A stretch of DNA of 64,000 bases from Philodulcilactobacillus myokonensis (GTDB taxonomy: Bacteria > Bacillota > Bacilli > Lactobacillales > Lactobacillaceae). The position numbers and the translations under genes are program-made. Below, piece after piece: positions 7,893-15,970 of this stretch. How positions within the stretch are numbered: position 1 is the stretch's first letter; every line of letters begins with the position of its first letter. The stretch covers positions 1,302,001-1,366,000 of the forward strand of contig NZ_BRPL01000002.1 in the NCBI RefSeq assembly GCF_027923585.1, given 5' to 3'. Below the pieces are notes generated by a model. It ran no database searches and was not told the origin of the DNA. It saw nothing but the letters and a program-made list of their open reading frames with translations.

Positions 7893-10022
7893 TTGAAAAT
7901 AATTAATTTAATCAGAAACAAAATCAGCAGCCGGATGGGGTTTTTCTGGCTACTAGTATTCTTATTTTGGGCCAAAACCATCTATGCTTATTTTACAGAT
8001 TTTCAACTAGGAATTAGTGGCACTTTCGAATACTTTATCGCATTTTTAAACCCGATTGCATCGACAATGCTAATTTTGGGGATTGCATTATACATAAAAC
8101 CATCACGTTTATTTTATCCAATCATTATTATTTTGGATATTTTAAATACCGTCCTTTTATATTTAAATGTCATTTATTTTAGGGAATTCACCGACTTTAT
8201 GACCATTAGCACTATGACTGGATATTCAAAAGTTAACCAGGGATTAGGCGGTAGTTCTTTGGCATTAACATCTGGTCACGATGTTTTTTATTGGCTTGAT
8301 ATCGTCTTAGTCTTACTTTTGATGGTATGCCGCGTCATTAAAATTGATCACCACCCGGTTAGACCCAGGATGGGATTTGCAATGACGTCTTTAAGCATCC
8401 TATTGTTTATTTTTAACCTATCGCTTGGTGAAATGGATCGTCCCCAGTTATTGACGAGGACTTTCGATCGAACATACATCGTTAAATATTTAGGATTAGA
8501 TGCATTTACTGCATACGACGGCGTTAAATCTCAACATAATGAAGACATGCGTGCCATGGCCACAAAATCGCAACTGAATAACGTTCTTAAATTTACTAAA
8601 AAACACTATGCTAAACCTAACGTTCAATATTATGGTAAAGCCAAGGGTAAAAACGTCTTTATTATTCATTTAGAAAGTTTTCAACAATTTTTGATTGATA
8701 TGAAGATCAATAATCAAACTGTAACACCCTTCTTAAATCACATCTATCACAGTAAATCAACGTATTCTTTCAAGAATTTCTTCCATCAGGTGGGTCAAGG
8801 TAAAACATCTGATGCCGAAAACATGTTAGAAACAAGTACCTATGGTTTGCCGCAGGGATCGTTATTTGCACAACTTGGTAATGATAATACTTTCCAAGCT
8901 GCCCCTGCAATTTTAAAACAACACGGTAATTATAATAGTGCCGTCTTCCATGGTAACGTTGCCAGTTTTTGGAACCGAAACAACACCTATAAGAATATGG
9001 GATATCAATACTTCTTTGATGCCAGTTATTATGATATATCTGGCGATAAATCACTTGGCTACGGCTTAAAAGATAAACTGCTCTTCAATGATTCAATCAA
9101 ATACTTACAGCACTTACAGCAACCATTTTATGCCAAATATATTACGGTCACGAATCATCTCCCGTACGACTTAGATGCTGAAGATTCTAATTTCAAGACT
9201 CCAAATACTGATGATGATACCGTCAATAACTACTTTAGGACGGCTAATTACCTTGATCAATCCGTTCATGAATTTTATAACTACCTTCAAAAAGCTGGTT
9301 TATTAAAGAAATCAATCATCATTTTATATGGGGACCACTATGGAATCCCAAATTCTGAAAATCAGAACTTAGCTAAATTAATTGGCAAGAATCCAAGTAC
9401 TTGGAATGATTTTGATAATGCTCAACTTCAACGGGTTCCATTTATGATTGACATGCCAGGTAACAAAAAGGGCCATATTGTTAATACCTATGGTGGTGAA
9501 ATTGACGTATTGCCAACACTCCTCCATCTCCTAGGCATTAATACTAGATCGGATATTCAATTTGGAACCGATTTGTTCTCCAAACAACATGATCAATTGG
9601 TAGCATTTAGGAATCGCGACTGGGTCAGCCCAAGCTATACCAGTATTGGTGGAACGGTTTACAGTAATAAAACCGGTCAAATAATTCACCCGAATCCACA
9701 ATTAACAAGAAGATTTGCACTGATGCAGGCCCGGGTCAATCGAGAGTTATCATTATCAGATGAATTAAATGAACGAAATCTCCTTCGTTTCTATAAAAAT
9801 AAAACGTTCACTGACGTTAACCCAAATGATTACAACTATGCCAATGAACTCCAACAGGAATTAAAGACTGAAAATAAATTAAAGCAACATTCAACTAGTT
9901 TATATTCTGAAAACCACGATCGATCGGAAACTAATCTTTATAAGACTAATGCTCCTGAATTAAAACATAAATCAACCGATTCCAACCGTTTAAAGATTAC
10001 AAACCCCGATTCAAATAATTAA
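7893..10022 (+). CDS. ltaS: LTA synthase family protein (sulfatase-like glycerophosphotransferase)
   Basis: A polytopic membrane enzyme that polymerises glycerol phosphate from phosphatidylglycerol onto lipoteichoic acid, or primes that polymer. About five N-terminal membrane helices (to residue ~190) precede an extracellular sulfatase-fold domain with the LtaS ligands: IHLESFQ, GQGKTSDAEN (catalytic Thr) and YGDHYG. A hydrophilic N/K/S-rich tail of about 75 residues follows the catalytic domain. The longest frame opens with ATG at 7875, but ATGAAGGAG there is itself the Shine-Dalgarno; the TTG at 7893 sits about 8 bases after GGAG and is the better start (709 residues). The gene symbol denotes the family; paralogues are common. 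Confidence 0.85.
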   Translation: MKIINLIRNKISSRMGFFWLLVFLFWAKTIYAYFTDFQLGISGTFEYFIAFLNPIASTMLILGIALYIKPSRLFYPIIIILDILNTVLLYLNVIYFREFTDFMTISTMTGYSKVNQGLGGSSLALTSGHDVFYWLDIVLVLLLMVCRVIKIDHHPVRPRMGFAMTSLSILLFIFNLSLGEMDRPQLLTRTFDRTYIVKYLGLDAFTAYDGVKSQHNEDMRAMATKSQLNNVLKFTKKHYAKPNVQYYGKAKGKNVFIIHLESFQQFLIDMKINNQTVTPFLNHIYHSKSTYSFKNFFHQVGQGKTSDAENMLETSTYGLPQGSLFAQLGNDNTFQAAPAILKQHGNYNSAVFHGNVASFWNRNNTYKNMGYQYFFDASYYDISGDKSLGYGLKDKLLFNDSIKYLQHLQQPFYAKYITVTNHLPYDLDAEDSNFKTPNTDDDTVNNYFRTANYLDQSVHEFYNYLQKAGLLKKSIIILYGDHYGIPNSENQNLAKLIGKNPSTWNDFDNAQLQRVPFMIDMPGNKKGHIVNTYGGEIDVLPTLLHLLGINTRSDIQFGTDLFSKQHDQLVAFRNRDWVSPSYTSIGGTVYSNKTGQIIHPNPQLTRRFALMQARVNRELSLSDELNERNLLRFYKNKTFTDVNPNDYNYANELQQELKTENKLKQHSTSLYSENHDRSETNLYKTNAPELKHKSTDSNRLKITNPDSNN

Positions 10023-10024
10023 AA

Positions 10025-10056
10025 AAACGGACGACGTTAACGCGTCATCCGTTTTC
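10025..10056 (+). terminator. Terminator after the LTA synthase gene
   Basis: The hairpin AAACGGACGACG / CGCGTCATCCGTTTT directly follows the stop codon. The T tract is short, so readthrough into the K+ channel gene at 10091 is possible. Confidence 0.65.
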
Positions 10057-10090
10057 TAGATTAATATCAATTTAAAAAGGATGGTGTGAA

Positions 10091-10837
10091 ATGACGAAGC
10101 CTAAATTTAATACAATTCAAGCAATTTATAACATCATTGTCACAATTTTAATCACCATTTCAATTAGTATGATGATCTTAGACTATCAGTTCCATTTCAA
10201 TACCAGAACCGGTGATTTAATGTGGATCCACTATTTCATTTGGTTCTTCTTTTTAGTTGACTACGTTGTTGGATTTATTATATCCAAGAATAAACGCCAC
10301 TACGTCTTAGTAAGACCACTTGATTTAATTGCATTGGTTCCAACCCATCCATTCGTTGTCATTTTTCGATTTGCACGGATCATTAGAATCATTCGTTATT
10401 ATCACCTATTTTGGAAATTGGGCTGGGACGGTAATTTTACTAAAAAAATGCATGAATTCCTATATGATACTGGTTTCATATCATTCTTATACGTTAGTAT
10501 TATTATCCTAATCGTCAGCGCCCTTTTATTTTCATACTTTGAAAATTATTCAATGGCTGATTCGCTTTGGTGGGCAATTACGACTGCCACAACCGTTGGA
10601 TATGGTGATTTAGCGCCAAAAACATTGGGTGGCCGCCTTGTTGCTGCCGCTTTAATGGTCGGTGGAATTGGTTTTATTGGTTTATTAACTTCCACTATTA
10701 CTAATTTCTTTACCAAAAGTGAAGATGAAGCCAATGACAAGAACGATCAAATTAAACAATTATCAAAGCAAATCAGTAAATTAACCAAGGAAGTCCACTC
10801 TCTCAAGAAAAGCGTTAACAAATCAAACCACCGTTAA
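10091..10837 (+). CDS. Voltage-gated-type potassium channel protein
   Basis: A 248-residue membrane protein with S1-S4-like helices (about 15-30, 45-65, 75-108 with regularly spaced arginines in RFARIIRIIR), S5 (about 130-150), the pore loop with selectivity filter TTVGYGD (residues 167-173) and S6 (about 180-205). The C-terminal ~40 residues form a heptad-like coiled coil (IKQLSKQISKLTKEVHSLKK), presumably a tetramerisation zipper. It conducts K+ across the cytoplasmic membrane. Its stop codon overlaps that of the convergent flavoprotein gene (TTAA at 10834-10837), with no terminator between them. Confidence 0.9.
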   Translation: MTKPKFNTIQAIYNIIVTILITISISMMILDYQFHFNTRTGDLMWIHYFIWFFFLVDYVVGFIISKNKRHYVLVRPLDLIALVPTHPFVVIFRFARIIRIIRYYHLFWKLGWDGNFTKKMHEFLYDTGFISFLYVSIIILIVSALLFSYFENYSMADSLWWAITTATTVGYGDLAPKTLGGRLVAAALMVGGIGFIGLLTSTITNFFTKSEDEANDKNDQIKQLSKQISKLTKEVHSLKKSVNKSNHR

Positions 10838-11835
10838 TTTCGATTAGGATTTAAACTAGTGCTATGAACTGCCATATTTTTATCTGGGTATAACTGTTTA
10901 ATAATTGAATTAACGGCAATTGGAACTTCTCCAAAGGCAGTTGCAATAATGTCCTGCTTTCCTTGATAGGTTGCAATATCTCCAATGGCACTGACATGCG
11001 GTAAATTAGTTTGTAAGGCAACATTAACTGGAATCATACGATGCTGTTGTTTCAAATCAATCTGCCACTTTCTAATCATCCGATTGTTAGACACAAAGCC
11101 GTAATCAATAACAACTTTATCAACTAAAAACGATTTCATTTCATTATTAGAATGCATTTTTTTTGCGCTAATATTAATTTTTCCGTCATTATCATTTGTT
11201 AATTTTTTAATTAAGTAAGGTGTTTCTAATTTGATTGAAGATTTTTTAACCAGATCAACCATGTGTTCTAATCCTCTGAATGTATCACGACGGTGCAATA
11301 AATAAACCTGTTTAGCTGTTTTTTCAAGCATTAATGCGTGGTCGATAGCTGAATCACCACCACCTGCCACTAAAACGGTCTGATTTTTAAATTGATTGGG
11401 AGCTTTAACACCATAAAACAATTGTTGATGATTCACTTTATCAACGCCATCAGCCATCAATTGACGTGGCTTAAAAGCGCCATTCCCGGTCGCTATGATA
11501 ATTGATTTAGTTTTAGTTTGATAATTTTTAGCAATCACTTGATAGCCATCATCTAATGGTCTGATATTAGATACCGGCGTATTCAAATGAACATCGACGT
11601 TCATTGAATCAAGCTGTTGGTTTAATTTTTGGACTAATTTAGCACCTGAAACACCGGTAAAGCCAGCAACATCTAAGATATTCTTCTTAGGATAGAGTGC
11701 GGTCACCTGTCCGCCTAATTCAGATAAACTTTCAATGATTTGCACCTTGGCATCATGCAAAGCAGCATAAAAACCGGCAAACATCCCTGCTGGTCCGCCA
11801 CCAATAATTGTGATGTCGTAAATTGATTGATTCAT
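10834..11835 (-). CDS. Ferredoxin/flavodoxin-NADP+ reductase-like flavoprotein (YumC type)
   Basis: A 333-residue FAD/NADPH flavoprotein. The FAD dinucleotide motif GGGPAG is at residues 12-17, the second nucleotide motif is VAGGGDSAIDHAL at about 158-170, and a late FAD-contact region contains AIGDIATY. It lacks the CxxC disulfide of thioredoxin reductase and has the TALYPKKNI-type segment of YumC, pointing to type-2 ferredoxin/flavodoxin-NADP+ reductase. Start ATG at 11835 follows GGAGGAATT. It is convergent with the K+ channel gene, overlapping its stop codon. Confidence 0.88.
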   Translation of the reverse strand: MNQSIYDITIIGGGPAGMFAGFYAALHDAKVQIIESLSELGGQVTALYPKKNILDVAGFTGVSGAKLVQKLNQQLDSMNVDVHLNTPVSNIRPLDDGYQVIAKNYQTKTKSIIIATGNGAFKPRQLMADGVDKVNHQQLFYGVKAPNQFKNQTVLVAGGGDSAIDHALMLEKTAKQVYLLHRRDTFRGLEHMVDLVKKSSIKLETPYLIKKLTNDNDGKINISAKKMHSNNEMKSFLVDKVVIDYGFVSNNRMIRKWQIDLKQQHRMIPVNVALQTNLPHVSAIGDIATYQGKQDIIATAFGEVPIAVNSIIKQLYPDKNMAVHSTSLNPNRN

Positions 11836-11905
11836 TTTAAATTCCTCCGTTTAATTAAAAAATAAATGTGACGATAAATCAAAATATATGATATGATTTT
11901 AGTAA

Positions 11906-11922
11906 TGTAAAAATATTGTTAC
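11906..11922 (+). promoter_or_regulatory. Possible second WalR-like direct repeat
   Basis: TGTAAA-N5-TGTTAC fits the WalR consensus, upstream of the alpha/beta hydrolase gene. However, it lies downstream of the likely -10 (TATGAT near 11892), and about one such match is expected by chance in 64 kb of this composition, so this is weak. Confidence 0.25.
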
Positions 11923-11967
11923 ATGTAATTCATGCTTCATCCAAAATTACATCAAAGGAAGGCTAAT

Positions 11968-12741
11968 ATGCACACAAGCAAAAAAGTATTCATTACGATT
12001 CTTTTACTAATTGAATGCTTCATTTTTATATTGACGATTGGCTGGCAATTCAGAGGTTCTGCATTAAATCACGTTAAAGTTCAACAACGATCAACAGCAA
12101 CCGTTTTTTGTCCAGGATATGGTGGCAACGCCGTTTCAACCGATGATTTTATTGAACAGTTCAATACCCATCGCATTGCAAGAAGAGCTTTAAGAATTTA
12201 TGTTGATACTAATAATCACATTTCAACCATGCATAAATATCATAAAGTTGCCAACAATAATCCACTGGTTCAATTAATTTTTAAAGATAATACCCACCCT
12301 AACCGACAGGCAAATCAAATGCCATACGTGATGAGGTATTTATATAAAGTTTACCATATTAAATCAGTCAACCTAATCGGTCATTCATCAGGTGGTAACA
12401 TTGGTTTTGACTATATGTTAAACCATCCTAATCTAAAAGACGTTCCAAAAGTGAATAAATTTGTCTCCATTGCCGCTAATTATAAGATTCCAGATCGTAA
12501 GGTTAAAAATCTCCCTAAGAATCTAAAAATTTTGAACATTGCTGGAGAGATTTATAATCTTGGAACGGATGGTGAAGTACCAGTTAAAACCGTCAGTCCA
12601 ATGAAAAAATTAGTTGATGGGCACGTTGCTAGTTATCAATTCTACGTTTACCGTAGTAACCCATTAGCAGCTGAACATTCAATGCTTCATGAAAACCCGC
12701 AGTTAGATAAAGTGATTGCAGAATTTCTATTCAATGAATAA
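11968..12741 (+). CDS. Alpha/beta hydrolase, DUF915-like, membrane-anchored or secreted
   Basis: A 257-residue protein with an N-terminal signal/anchor helix (about 6-25) and an extracytoplasmic alpha/beta-hydrolase domain. FCPGYGGN is near residue 45 and the nucleophile elbow is LIGHSSGG. A late NPLAAEHSMLHENP carries the likely catalytic histidine. The family (DUF915, cell-surface hydrolases of lactobacilli) has esterase-like members but no settled substrate. The frame can begin at 11932, but AAAGGAAGG lies directly before the ATG at 11968, which is chosen. Confidence 0.8.
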   Translation: MHTSKKVFITILLLIECFIFILTIGWQFRGSALNHVKVQQRSTATVFCPGYGGNAVSTDDFIEQFNTHRIARRALRIYVDTNNHISTMHKYHKVANNNPLVQLIFKDNTHPNRQANQMPYVMRYLYKVYHIKSVNLIGHSSGGNIGFDYMLNHPNLKDVPKVNKFVSIAANYKIPDRKVKNLPKNLKILNIAGEIYNLGTDGEVPVKTVSPMKKLVDGHVASYQFYVYRSNPLAAEHSMLHENPQLDKVIAEFLFNE

Positions 12742-12753
12742 AATTTAAGTTAT

Positions 12754-12788
12754 AAAAAATCCGAAAAATTATTTTCGGATTTTTTTAT
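12754..12788. terminator. Bidirectional terminator overlapping the PrsW stop codon
   Basis: Arms AAAAAATCCGAAAA (12754-12767) and TTTTCGGATTTTTT (12772-12785) pair perfectly, with A/T tracts on both sides. It serves the hydrolase gene (+), and the last codons of the convergent PrsW-like gene lie inside it. Confidence 0.8.
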
Positions 12789-13893
12789 TCCCTTTTCGAT
12801 GACTAAAATAACCGTGTTTAACAATCTGCTGACCTTGCAAAGTCCTAACTTCACGTAATCCAGAATCCAATAGAATAAAAATTGCAATCCAACCAATCAA
12901 AATCAGGATTATTTTTTGAAGATAAAAATTATCAAAGAAAGTTCCTGGAATATTCCAGTCCCACATAGCGTGAAGAAAAATAGCTAGAAAATAATATTCA
13001 ATAAATTTCAAATCCAAAATATCATTCTTTAAATTAAAGCGATAGTGCCTCGTTTTAGCTAGGATAATTCCAGAACCAACAATGGCACTCCAAATGGTAT
13101 GGGTGCCAATTGCCTGCCAACTGCGAACAAAGATGGTAATTAATCCATATTCGTTGGCATAACCAGCCGTTTCAAAGACAGCAAATCCCGCTCCGACAGC
13201 TGCACCAATTAACATCCCATTCAAAATATAGTTTAAATGATAATGGTTAATGAAGTAGATAATAATAATCATTTTACCGGATTCTTCAATCAATCCAACT
13301 AAGAACGCCGATGTTAACGAAACCCCATTACCCGATGGAATAAAATCATATAAAAGCATTGTCATCAGCAATGAAGCAATCCCGCCAACTAAGAAAGTTA
13401 CCGATAATTTTCGAACTGAGATATTGCGGTAAGTATTCATTTCATAGAACATAATCAATAGCGAGAACGGAACGGTCAAAGAGCCAATAAAATTCATTCC
13501 GGGAACGGCTTTATCAGTTCCAAAGACTTTAAATAAAATTGTCAGCATCGTAAAACTAAAGCCGAGTAAAACAAAAAAACGCGAAAATAGCCATGGTTCA
13601 ACCGGTGTTGACGATACCTTTTTCAACGATGGTGTTGTGTATTTGGTTCCCGCTAACAGCAAACGGTCCGCTTCGTCAGAACTGTGTCGTTTAAAAACCT
13701 GGGCAAAAATCCGCCAGAAATTAATTTCAACAAATTGAATATCCTGTGAAGATTTATGAATCGGTTTTTTAGCAAATCGATCGTAATTCCTTTTAACGCC
13801 GGTTAAAGCCGTTGGTAACTTTAAATTCTGATGGTGCGTTAAACGTTTTAAGTGATCTTCTAGATGATTCTTCTGTTCCTTTAATTTTTCCAT
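12769..13893 (-). CDS. PrsW-like intramembrane metalloprotease
   Basis: A 374-residue protein of the PrsW/CAAX-like membrane protease group. After a ~100-residue hydrophilic N-terminal region, eight or nine helices follow. The putative metal-binding motifs are all present: EESGK in LVGLIEESGKM, a histidine helix (GTHTIWSAIVG) and a late HAMWDW. PrsW cleaves anti-sigma factors in Bacillus, but the substrate is unknown here and none of those factors is visible nearby. The longest frame begins at 13953, but its first 20 codons lie inside a terminator hairpin; ATG at 13893 follows AAGGTGAT and is the real start. There is no room for a promoter between the hairpin and the start. Confidence 0.82.
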   Translation of the reverse strand: MEKLKEQKNHLEDHLKRLTHHQNLKLPTALTGVKRNYDRFAKKPIHKSSQDIQFVEINFWRIFAQVFKRHSSDEADRLLLAGTKYTTPSLKKVSSTPVEPWLFSRFFVLLGFSFTMLTILFKVFGTDKAVPGMNFIGSLTVPFSLLIMFYEMNTYRNISVRKLSVTFLVGGIASLLMTMLLYDFIPSGNGVSLTSAFLVGLIEESGKMIIIIYFINHYHLNYILNGMLIGAAVGAGFAVFETAGYANEYGLITIFVRSWQAIGTHTIWSAIVGSGIILAKTRHYRFNLKNDILDLKFIEYYFLAIFLHAMWDWNIPGTFFDNFYLQKIILILIGWIAIFILLDSGLREVRTLQGQQIVKHGYFSHRKGNKKIRK

Positions 13894-13918
13894 AATCATC
13901 ACCTTAGTTATAGGATAC

Positions 13919-13963
13919 AAAAAAAGAAGCCAAAAAGCGATTTTTTTCATCACTTTTTGACTT
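13919..13963 (-). terminator. Terminator immediately upstream of the PrsW-like gene
   Basis: On the minus strand AAGTCAAAAAGTGAT pairs with ATCGCTTTTTGGCTT (15 bp including two G-U pairs, 7-nt loop) and is followed by CTTTTTTTG. It follows the small membrane ORF at 13968 and ends 15 bases before the Shine-Dalgarno of the next gene. Confidence 0.82.
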
Positions 13964-13967
13964 ACTT

Positions 13968-14147
13968 TTATTTTTTATGATTTGGCAAATATCGGTGAAA
14001 GATAAATAGGAAAACAAAGAATTCAATGATCCATGGAACAAAATTAATGAGTGGATTACTAAGATAATCCTGTATGAATCCAGAAATAGTTCCCATTATG
14101 AAAGCAGATGCCATCCCTAATAAAATTGACTTAGTTTTATTTTTAAT
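13968..14147 (-). CDS. Small two-helix membrane protein, apparent AUU start
   Basis: An unlisted 59-residue ORF directly after the SGNH hydrolase gene and in the same frame beyond its stop. The product has two hydrophobic segments (SILLGMASAFIMGTISGFI and FVPWIIEFFVFLFIF) and ends HRYLPNHKK. GGGGTGA at 14160-14154 lies 7 bases before ATT at 14147, giving the N-terminus (M)KNKTKSILLG. The first ATG (14114) has no good Shine-Dalgarno and would remove half of helix 1. No ATG/GTG/TTG suits the signal. Family not recognised; it recalls small two-helix DUF2798-like proteins, but that is weak. Confidence 0.5.
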   Translation of the reverse strand: MKNKTKSILLGMASAFIMGTISGFIQDYLSNPLINFVPWIIEFFVFLFIFHRYLPNHKK

Positions 14148-14165
14148 AAAAATTTCACCCCAAGT

Positions 14166-14915
14166 TTACTTTAAAATTTGATCTAAGCATTTTACAAAAT
14201 AAGGGGTCCAAGCATAACGATATCCCATTCTAGTTGGATGAGCATCATCAAACATAAATTCAGGATGTTCACGATTCAAACGTTTGATTTCATCATTATG
14301 AGCAACATCAATAATCTTAATCTCCCACTTGTCTTGAACCTGTTTCAACTTGCGCATTAACAATTCATAATCAGGTTCTGGCTTTCTAAGGCACGTATAG
14401 AAGACAACTGGACAGTGCCACGTTCTTGTAACATAGGCAATGATGAATTCAATCGCACCAATCGTTGTATTCCGGTCAAAACTATCGAGGTTAAATGAGG
14501 CATTGACCGAACCCATCGGCTTATCTTGACGCTGATCATTAGTTGACAACTGGCAGACAAATAAATCTAAATCATTGTCTGGACTAATCCGTTTTAACAT
14601 TCGATTAACGTATGAATGTTCACTCGGACCGGCTAAAGTTGTGCCACTAACGGCTTCTTTAATGGTATCAACACCATATTCCTGGTCTAAATAGTCAACA
14701 AATGAATCCCCATGGGAAGCGAAACCATAAGTAATTGATGAACCCAAAAATGCAATTTTTTGATGCCTAATGATTGGGTCGTTTTTTAAATAACGCTGGT
14801 CTGGTGCGTACTGTAACATATTGCCACGCTGAAATTCACAAAACTTTTTAGCTAATTGATAAACTAACATGCCACCCGCTACTGATAGTGAGCCATTAAT
14901 TAAATTATGTTTCAT
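14166..14915 (-). CDS. SGNH/GDSL-family hydrolase (esterase/lipase-like)
   Basis: A 249-residue hydrolase with an N-terminal hydrophobic segment (residues 5-22). Block I reads FLGSSITYG (nucleophile Ser at ~60), block III has CQLSTNDQR with the conserved Asn, and block V is DDAHPTRMGY with the catalytic Asp-x-x-His. The group acts on carbohydrate or lipid esters; the substrate is not evident. Start ATG at 14915 follows AAAAGGGGG. The small membrane ORF at 13968-14147 starts 18 bp after its stop, so they are probably co-transcribed. Confidence 0.85.
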   Translation of the reverse strand: MKHNLINGSLSVAGGMLVYQLAKKFCEFQRGNMLQYAPDQRYLKNDPIIRHQKIAFLGSSITYGFASHGDSFVDYLDQEYGVDTIKEAVSGTTLAGPSEHSYVNRMLKRISPDNDLDLFVCQLSTNDQRQDKPMGSVNASFNLDSFDRNTTIGAIEFIIAYVTRTWHCPVVFYTCLRKPEPDYELLMRKLKQVQDKWEIKIIDVAHNDEIKRLNREHPEFMFDDAHPTRMGYRYAWTPYFVKCLDQILK

Positions 14916-14949
14916 TGATCAGTCCCCCTTTTGCTACGATTATATAACA

Positions 14950-14981
14950 AAAACGCCAGAGAAAAATCCCTGACGCTTATT
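14950..14981 (-). terminator. Terminator of the aldo/keto reductase gene
   Basis: Read on the minus strand, AGCGTCAGGGA and TCTCTGGCGTT form a GC-rich stem followed by TTTTTGTT. Confidence 0.82.
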
Positions 14982-15001
14982 TTATTTAGTTTAAATTAAA
15001 T

Positions 15002-15874
15002 TTATTTTTGTAAATTGCTTAGTGTCTTGAAATCATCATCAGATAATTTAACATTGGCAGCGGCAACATTATCTTTCAAATGATCAACATTGCTAGTGCC
15101 AGGAATTGGAAGAATATTTGGTGAACGTTTCAATAACCAAGCTAAGGCAATTTGAGCAGATGAAGCATTATATTTCTTGGCAATTTTGTCCAGTGGACTA
15201 TTAGCACCAGCTAATTTACCAGTATCCAATGGGAACCATGGTAGAAATGCCATATGGTGCTTCTCGGCATAGTCAACAACGTCATCATCTTTATGATTAC
15301 CAACGTTGTAAAGATTTTCAACAGCGTCAATATCTGCATACTTTTGAGCAGCCTTCAAATCGTCAACGCTGAACTGACTAACCCCAATGTGCTTAATTTT
15401 ACCTTCTTCTTTCATCTTTTGTAAAACACCTAGTTGTTCAGATAAAGGAACATTAGTATCCCAACGGTGTAAGAAGAGTAATTCTTCATGGTCACGGCCT
15501 AAAGTCAATAGTGAAGATTCAACTTCCTGTCTTAAGTACTTTGGATCACCAAATGGAATCCAAATTCCAGGGCCATGTCTCAATTGGCCAACTTTTTCAG
15601 AAATGTGAATAGAGTGGCCCTTATCAGGCATTTCACGTAATGCTTCGCCTAAATAACGATCAGCAAACCATGGTCCATATGAATCAGCAGTATCAATTAA
15701 GTTAATTCCTAACTTAGGTGCTTCTTTAATGACGTCAATTGCCTTTTGTTTATCTGGGAAGGGGCCAAAAACACCCGGTCCAGTTAATTGCATCGTTCCA
15801 TAACCTAAACGATTAACAACAAAATCATCATCAAATTTATAAGTACCTGCATTCGCAGCGTTTAATTCTGTCAT
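15002..15874 (-). CDS. Aldo/keto reductase family oxidoreductase
   Basis: A 290-residue NAD(P)H-dependent TIM-barrel oxidoreductase. The catalytic tetrad is visible as Asp (LIDTADSYG), Tyr in the same stretch, Lys (ISEKVG) and His (LLFLHRWD). The cofactor-binding end contains LPIPGTSNVDHLKDN, the usual AKR coenzyme signature. It would reduce aldehydes or ketones; the substrate is not predictable. It has its own Shine-Dalgarno (GTGAGGGA) and a strong terminator, and is probably monocistronic. Confidence 0.92.
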   Translation of the reverse strand: MTELNAANAGTYKFDDDFVVNRLGYGTMQLTGPGVFGPFPDKQKAIDVIKEAPKLGINLIDTADSYGPWFADRYLGEALREMPDKGHSIHISEKVGQLRHGPGIWIPFGDPKYLRQEVESSLLTLGRDHEELLFLHRWDTNVPLSEQLGVLQKMKEEGKIKHIGVSQFSVDDLKAAQKYADIDAVENLYNVGNHKDDDVVDYAEKHHMAFLPWFPLDTGKLAGANSPLDKIAKKYNASSAQIALAWLLKRSPNILPIPGTSNVDHLKDNVAAANVKLSDDDFKTLSNLQK

Positions 15875-15970
15875 TTGAATCCCTCACTTTCATTTTATTA
15901 ATTAAAAGTAAGTGCTATTTAGCACACGTTCACTTTATTATTCTGATAACAAAATTCAATCATTTTGTTC

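Noticed and set aside
13894-13953. N-terminal extension MMKKIAFWLLFLYP of the PrsW-like protein, looking like a signal peptide
   Set aside because: The DNA is the 3' arm and T tract of a terminator hairpin, and the Shine-Dalgarno serves the ATG at 13893.
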